Below, piece by piece: positions 35,146 to 40,007 of a stretch of 40,007 bases of DNA (position 1 is the first letter of the stretch; each line of letters begins with the position of its first letter). The stretch lies in the NCBI RefSeq assembly GCF_000281045.1, contig NW_008246171.1, positions 86,342 through 126,348 of the forward strand, in the 5' to 3' direction. This DNA comes from Saprolegnia diclina VS20 (taxonomy: Eukaryota > Oomycota > Saprolegniomycetes > Saprolegniales > Saprolegniaceae). The position numbers and the translations under genes are program-made. The notes beneath the pieces were generated by a model, which saw nothing but the letters and a program-made list of their open reading frames with translations, was not told the origin of the DNA and did not search any database.

Positions 35146-36741
35146 ATGGTCGACATCCCGCCACCCACCTCGCTTTCGAAAGACCCCCCACCGACAGACT
35201 CGAGCGACGTCGACTTCGCTGGCCTCTCCGATGACTTTGCTCACGATCCAGCCTCGGCCCTCGCCCCCGGCGGTGCCCTCGCTCTCAACTCGCGCGACGC
35301 CATCGTCTTTTACATTCAGAGCATCGCGGCGAGTTTTCTGCAGTGGGCGCTACCGCCTCTCAACACGTACCTCTTCACCGCCTATCTGCATGCGCCGGCG
35401 CACGTCGTCGCCCAGTTCACCTGGCTCCAGTGGATGGCGTGGGTGCCACGTATCTTCTTTGCCGTTTGCTCGGACTACGTCACGCTCTTTGGCTACCGGC
35501 GCAAGCTGTGGCTCGTGCTGGGCTGGGTCGTGACCGTTGCCAGCGTGTCGGTCATGGCCTTTTCGTCCGTCGGCGACCCCTACTGCGACCCCCAAGTGTA
35601 CCCAACGTGCTGGAACCCCAAGGCCAACACGACGCGAGCAGCGTACAACCTGGACGCGCCCAACCAAGCCGCATGGTACCGAACTCCCACCTTCTTTGTG
35701 CACCTCGGTGTTGCGATGGTGCAGGCGTCGCTCGACGGCGTCATGGTCGAGTACTGCCACCGCGAGCCGCTGGCGCTCCGCGGCCGGCTGCAGGCGTTCA
35801 CGTACTTTATCTCGGGCCTCGGCATTCTGTACGCCCGCTTCTTTGGCCTCTTTGGACTGAACGCGCCGCGGTACGGCGGCACGTACGACTTTTCGGCCGG
35901 TCCCGCGGTCGCCTACATGATTGGCTTTGGCTTGAGCACCGTCGCGCTTCTCTTGGCCATTTGCTACTTCCGCGACACCCACAACCACATCAAGTCGCTG
36001 GCCGAGTGGACGACCGGGCTCTGGCGCCTGGTGCAAAACCGCGCCGTGTACCAGCTCGTGGTGTTTCGCATCTTCTACTCGCTCTTCCAGAGCCCGTTGG
36101 GCACGCCGATCATTTCGTGGGTGACCGACATCAGCATCGGCTGGTCCAACGTCATGGGCCGCATCCTCTACGTCCCGACGTTGATTCAGATCATGCGCCG
36201 GGGACTGCAGTGGAACTGGCGCAAGTGCGTGGGTATTGCGTCCGTCTTTAGCATCGTGCTCACGGCCTTGGCGACCTTTTTTGTCATTTTCGACGTCTGC
36301 CGCAACCAATACTTTTACCTCGTCATCTTGGCGCTGAGTGCGATTGCATTGGCGTTTATGACGCTCATGCCCGGCTGGGTCATGGTCGAGGTGGCCGGCG
36401 TCGGCCATGAAGCCACCATTGCAGCGCTCTACGGTGCCGTGAGCAACCTCATGCTACCTGTCGCCGCGCGCTGGCGCCTCATCATGAACGACGCTTTTCC
36501 CGCCAACACTGCGCTCCTCAACGATCCGCACACGCGCGACAACGTCATGTACTCGCACGTCATAAGCTTTTCCCTCCAGCTGATTGGCGTTCTCTTTGTG
36601 GTCTTCCTCCCAACACACCGGCTCCCGACGCTGCAGTTGCTCGCGCGCAACGATCGGTCGCCCATTGCGGGCGTCCTCGTCGTTCTCGCCTACCTCGTAT
36701 TGATCATCTTTGCGCTGCAGCAGAGTCTCTACAACTACTAA
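35146..36741 (+). CDS. Folate-biopterin-transporter-like carrier 4, 531 aa
   Basis: This is the only plus-strand member. The ATG at 35146 (ttaccATGG) gives a Pro-rich N-terminus, then ALAPGGALAL and about 12 helices with FGYRRKLWLVLGW, the loop YCDPQVYPTCWNPKANTT, DGVMVEYCHREPLALRG, NRAVYQLVVFRIFYSLFQSP, LQWNWRKCVG and the QQSLYNY end. It is intact, uninterrupted, and of the same length as carrier 3. It diverges from carrier 3 and converges on carrier 5 with 205 bp between stops, so a local inversion within the array is likely. Substrate unknown; family assignment as for the others. Confidence 0.88.
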   Translation: MVDIPPPTSLSKDPPPTDSSDVDFAGLSDDFAHDPASALAPGGALALNSRDAIVFYIQSIAASFLQWALPPLNTYLFTAYLHAPAHVVAQFTWLQWMAWVPRIFFAVCSDYVTLFGYRRKLWLVLGWVVTVASVSVMAFSSVGDPYCDPQVYPTCWNPKANTTRAAYNLDAPNQAAWYRTPTFFVHLGVAMVQASLDGVMVEYCHREPLALRGRLQAFTYFISGLGILYARFFGLFGLNAPRYGGTYDFSAGPAVAYMIGFGLSTVALLLAICYFRDTHNHIKSLAEWTTGLWRLVQNRAVYQLVVFRIFYSLFQSPLGTPIISWVTDISIGWSNVMGRILYVPTLIQIMRRGLQWNWRKCVGIASVFSIVLTALATFFVIFDVCRNQYFYLVILALSAIALAFMTLMPGWVMVEVAGVGHEATIAALYGAVSNLMLPVAARWRLIMNDAFPANTALLNDPHTRDNVMYSHVISFSLQLIGVLFVVFLPTHRLPTLQLLARNDRSPIAGVLVVLAYLVLIIFALQQSLYNY

Positions 36742-36946
36742 TACCTAGCGACCGCACTTCCATAAACATTAACCGCACTACATTTCTTATTGTACTAAGA
36801 ACTTTACCGCACGCTGCCATCCGCCGCCAGGGCTGGGGTCCATCTGTAACGACGTGTAACGATCACGTCATCGCTTGTGGTTCCTGGCGTTCCCAGCGAC
36901 AAAATTGGTGCGTGAGGTGATAGATGCATTAGTAAAATAGAGTAAC
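36742..36946. other. Short convergent intergenic region of carriers 4 and 5
   Basis: The 205-bp stretch between the two stop codons must hold both transcript ends. No motif stands out. Confidence 0.5.
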
Positions 36947-38590
36947 TTAGTTGCTATAGCTGTCGATGTTTTGTTGCCAAAGGAACACGAGCATCGCGAA
37001 GTAGCCGACAACGACGACCGCCCCGCCAAGACGCGAGCCAGCGCCGTGCTTGAGCGCACGCATCGCGAGCTTCTGGGTCGGCACGAGAAGGAACCACGCG
37101 AGGCCGACGAATTGAATCGCAAACGAAATCGCGTGGGTCGACGCGACGTGGTTGCGGGTGTGGTCGTCGTCCTTGAGAAGCATGCTCTTGACCGGAAACT
37201 GGTCGGTGATGAAACTGTGCCACTTGAGCGCGATCGGCACGTTGAGGTCTTTGATTGTCGCCCAGAGCGCGGCAGTCATCGCTTCGTACCCGACGCCCGC
37301 GAGCTCGACCATGACAAGACCCTGGAGAAGGTAGTTGATCGCAACGGGAGCACCCGTGAGGACGATGACGGCCGTGTAGAACCACGCGTTGCGGCACACG
37401 TCATAAATGACAAAAAAGCTCGCAAACGCCATGAGCGCAATGTTGACGCCGGTGGCGCCGGCCGCGACGTAGCGCCAGTTCCACTGCAACCCGGTCCGAC
37501 CGACGTAGCCCGTCACGGGCACGAAGAGGAGGCGCGGCGTGATGTTGATCCAGCCCATGTCCAAGTCGTCGACCCAGCGCACGAGCGGGATACCAAACGC
37601 CAAGAGCGGGTTGCCGTACACGTTGTTGAAGAGGTAGTAGAAGAACCGGAAGATGAGCAGCTGGTACACGGCGCGGTTGGTCAAGAGCAGCCAGAGACCG
37701 CCGAGCCACTGGCGAAACGGGACGAACGGCCGAGGACTGTCGTGCACAAACACCAGCGCAGTCAAAAGCGCGACGAGACCGCCGCCGAGACTGAGGAGGT
37801 ACGGGACATTGGCACCGACAGACCAGTCGTAGGAGCCGCCGTAGCGCTTGCCGTTGAGCATGAGCTGAATAAAGAAGCGCGCTGCGAGGCCGCCAGTGCC
37901 CGTGAGCGCGTACACCACGGCCTGGATCTGGCCGCGCGTTGCGATTGGCTCGCGCTGTGCGTACTCGACCATGAGTCCGTCGACGTTGGCGGCGACAAGG
38001 ACGACGCCAAGCGTCGCAAAGAAGGTCGGGATGCGGTACCAGGCGACGCGGCCCGGGGCTCCAAAGTCGTACGCCGCCTTCGTCGTGTTAGCCTTGGGGT
38101 TCCAGCATGTCGGGTAGTCTTTCGGGTCGCAGAACGGCGACCCGAACGACGAGAAGCCCATGACGGCGAGGCTCACGCACGTAATCACCCAGCCGAGGCT
38201 GAGCCAGAAGCGCCGGCGGTGGCCAAACACCGGGAGGTAGTCGGAAAGGAGAGCAAAGAGCACGCGCAGCGACCACGCGAGGTTCTCGAGCGCGGTGAGC
38301 TGCGCGTAGTTGTCTGCAGAGCTGTGCAGATACGCCATGAAGACGTAGAGCTTGAGCGGCGGCAGGACGTTCTGCATGAAGGTCGACACGATCGACTGGA
38401 AGTAGAGCACGAGCGCGGGCTTGGACAAGAGACCGACCGTCTCGCCGGGCGCCAGCGCCTCGCCATTCGTGCTCTCGTCGTTGCTCGAGACGTGCAGTGT
38501 CGTCGAGTCGCCGCAGTAGTCGCCGCCGTTGATTGGGTCCCCGCACGCGACGTCCAGAGGTGGCGCCACGGGTGATGGAGATGCGCTCAT
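36947..38590 (-). CDS. Folate-biopterin-transporter-like carrier 5, 547 aa
   Basis: A complete member. From the ATG at 38590 (MSASPSPVAPPLDVACG) an N-terminal region leads to ALAPGETVGL, then the family helices with FGHRRRFWLSLGW, FCDPKDYPTCWNPKANTT, DGLMVEYAQREPIATRG, NRAVYQLLIFRFFYYLFNN, INITPRLLFVP, LQWNWRYVA and the WQQNIDSYSN end. The third His in GHRRR replaces the usual Tyr. Two further in-frame ATGs (38617, 38635) exist, but an initiator-like GTCATTCGAGAATTCAAC (38594-38611) sits just before 38590, which supports this start. It is closest to carrier 6. Confidence 0.86.
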   Translation of the reverse strand: MSASPSPVAPPLDVACGDPINGGDYCGDSTTLHVSSNDESTNGEALAPGETVGLLSKPALVLYFQSIVSTFMQNVLPPLKLYVFMAYLHSSADNYAQLTALENLAWSLRVLFALLSDYLPVFGHRRRFWLSLGWVITCVSLAVMGFSSFGSPFCDPKDYPTCWNPKANTTKAAYDFGAPGRVAWYRIPTFFATLGVVLVAANVDGLMVEYAQREPIATRGQIQAVVYALTGTGGLAARFFIQLMLNGKRYGGSYDWSVGANVPYLLSLGGGLVALLTALVFVHDSPRPFVPFRQWLGGLWLLLTNRAVYQLLIFRFFYYLFNNVYGNPLLAFGIPLVRWVDDLDMGWINITPRLLFVPVTGYVGRTGLQWNWRYVAAGATGVNIALMAFASFFVIYDVCRNAWFYTAVIVLTGAPVAINYLLQGLVMVELAGVGYEAMTAALWATIKDLNVPIALKWHSFITDQFPVKSMLLKDDDHTRNHVASTHAISFAIQFVGLAWFLLVPTQKLAMRALKHGAGSRLGGAVVVVGYFAMLVFLWQQNIDSYSN

Positions 38591-39317
38591 GAGGTTGAAT
38601 TCTCGAATGACTGGCATCGCCGCCCTTGGGCGCATGTTGACATGACGGTTGCGGTGCCTGTCACAGATACCGCACCCTGCCGTTTACCTGCGTGAAGTGC
38701 ACTCTCGCACCATAAAAACGACGTGGCCATCCAGATGGACGCAAATCCGAGCGCCACGTGGTCTGCGATATGTGCGTCGCGACGAATATAGCCACCTCGA
38801 AGGAGGCGCCAAGGCCACAGTACCTGGCGTCGACTCTCTGCACAAGACTCTCTGTTGGAGATACTAGGGACGCTCTCCGGGAGCTTGACGCATTCGCGAG
38901 CGTCTCCCTTGCAGTAGAGGTGTGTGGCTTGGTGACGTACACGGTGACCAACACTGCGACGCAGGCGTGATCGCGAAAACGCAAACAGGCCCACGGGGGC
39001 CGCGTCGAGCTTCATTGTTCATCAACCGTCGCTGGAGCGTAATCGGTCCGACGGCAATCATCTCAAACGTTTGCTGCTGAACAGAAACAAGCAGCGCGTT
39101 CGTTGCAGGACAAGCGTCGACGGGCATCCGCGACGACAGCATGGCGGTATTGTTGTTGTAGCGCATTCCTTTCGCCAATCATGAGATGACATCGCACGCT
39201 CAAAAGAGACGTCCTGTTGCCACGTACTAGTAGTAGGCACCGACGCGCAGTCGAGTGTATGAAATCATAAATAGTCGATTCTTAGTTGTATCTTAGTGTG
39301 TCTAGTACTGGCAGTTC
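38591..39317. promoter_or_regulatory. Region between carriers 5 and 6
   Basis: Contains the initiator-like element of carrier 5 (38594-38611). No gene is recognised, and the 17-bp element seen near carriers 1-3 was not found. Confidence 0.4.
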
Positions 39318-40007
39318 TTATTGGACATAGTTGTGCACGTTTTGTTCCCACGAGAACGCCATGAGCGCAACGTAGCCGAGCACGACAAGGACGCCGAATG
39401 ACGTGGCGCCGCCGCGCTGCTTCATCAGAGCCAGCGGTGCCTTTTGCGACGGCAGCAAGACGATCCAAACAAGACCGATCAGCTGGATCGCAAACGCAAT
39501 AAGGTGCATGTAGGCGGCGTGATGCTTGGTCTCTGCGTCGTTCTTCAAGCTCATCGTGGCGGGAAAGCCGTCGAGGAGCCACGAGCGCACCTTGTTGGCG
39601 ATCGGCACGTTGAGGTCGCGGATCGAGGCCCAAAGACCCGCCATGACGGCTTCGTAGCCGACGCCGGCCATCTCGACCATGAGAAATCCCATGATGAGGT
39701 TGATGACCGAGACGGGGACGCCCGTGAGCACGAGCAGCACCGAGTAGAGGTACGCGTTGCGCGAGACGTCGCAGATGACAAAGAACGTGGCGAGGGCCAT
39801 GAGCACAATGTTGGAGAAGGTCCAGAAAGCGAGGACGCGGCGCCAGTTCCACTGCAGCGCAACGCGGCCGTAGTACATGGTCGCCGAGATGAAGAGGAGG
39901 CGCGGCGTGATGTTGATCCAGCCCATGTCGAGGTGGGTGACCCACGACACGATCGGTGCGCCCGTGATGGTCGAGAAGAGGTTGAAGGCGAAGCGGAACG
40001 CGAGCAG
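39318..40007 (-). CDS. Folate-biopterin-transporter-like carrier 6, partial
   Basis: The C-terminal 229 residues of a sixth paralogue; the frame is open through the window edge at 40007, so the 5' part lies outside. It covers the second half of the transporter: LLAFRFAFNLFSTITGAPIV, INITPRLLFIS, VALQWNWRRVLAF, VICDVSRNAYLY, MVEMAGVGYEAVMAGLW and the C-terminal WEQNVHNYVQ. The region matches carrier 5 best. No frameshift or early stop is seen. Confidence 0.85.
   Translation of the reverse strand: MLAFRFAFNLFSTITGAPIVSWVTHLDMGWINITPRLLFISATMYYGRVALQWNWRRVLAFWTFSNIVLMALATFFVICDVSRNAYLYSVLLVLTGVPVSVINLIMGFLMVEMAGVGYEAVMAGLWASIRDLNVPIANKVRSWLLDGFPATMSLKNDAETKHHAAYMHLIAFAIQLIGLVWIVLLPSQKAPLALMKQRGGATSFGVLVVLGYVALMAFSWEQNVHNYVQ

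Noticed and set aside
36971-38575. 534-codon plus-strand frame opposite carrier 5
   Set aside because: Charged low-complexity translation that arises from the antisense of a biased coding sequence; the minus strand encodes a clear transporter.
1-40007. Bacterial origin, operons, CRISPR or prophage
   Set aside because: Introns, receptor-like kinase, WW domain, QSOX and oomycete-type initiators show a eukaryotic nuclear genome; no repeat-spacer array or phage genes seen.

Overview
The window looks like a gene-dense nuclear segment of an oomycete, probably a member of the Saprolegniales (inference). Evidence: GC-rich coding sequence; very short GT-AG introns (45-59 nt) that are the only way to complete several genes; TCATT initiator plus CRATTTGC-type flanking elements just upstream of ATG codons, as known for oomycete core promoters; and families expanded in oomycetes (receptor-like TKL kinase, ankyrin proteins, folate-biopterin-transporter-like carriers). 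The annotation therefore uses ATG starts and allows splicing.

Left part (1-13.4 kb): a bacterial-type ribosomal protein L17 gene (minus) diverges from an unrecognised gene. A membrane TKL kinase follows. 113 bp after it lies a very large multispanning membrane protein built from two homologous modules of about 880 residues; its first module is interrupted by a 14-bp tandem duplication and contains a probable 47-nt intron. Next is a three-exon QSOX-type sulfhydryl oxidase, convergent with a three-exon MATE transporter.

Middle (13.4-27.2 kb): two head-to-head inverted copies of a 104-aa B12D/NDUFA4-like gene encode identical proteins and differ at only four synonymous sites. Then come an unrecognised 493-aa protein, an ankyrin protein with two C-terminal membrane helices, a weak ankyrin-like gene, a protein with a Cys/Lys-rich motif, a spliced WW-domain microprotein convergent with a spliced SMIM13-like membrane protein, a coiled-coil protein, and a protein joining a BED-like zinc-binding region to a carboxymuconolactone-decarboxylase-like domain.

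Right part (27.2-40 kb): a tandem array of six paralogous 12-TM-type folate-biopterin-transporter-like genes (five minus, one plus). The first is cut by a 460-base assembly gap and the last by the window edge. Promoter motifs inside the array help decide the start codons, and three members share a 17-bp upstream element. Nothing indicates mobile elements, CRISPR, tRNA or rRNA. Functional links between neighbours are inference; the clearest organised unit is the transporter array.
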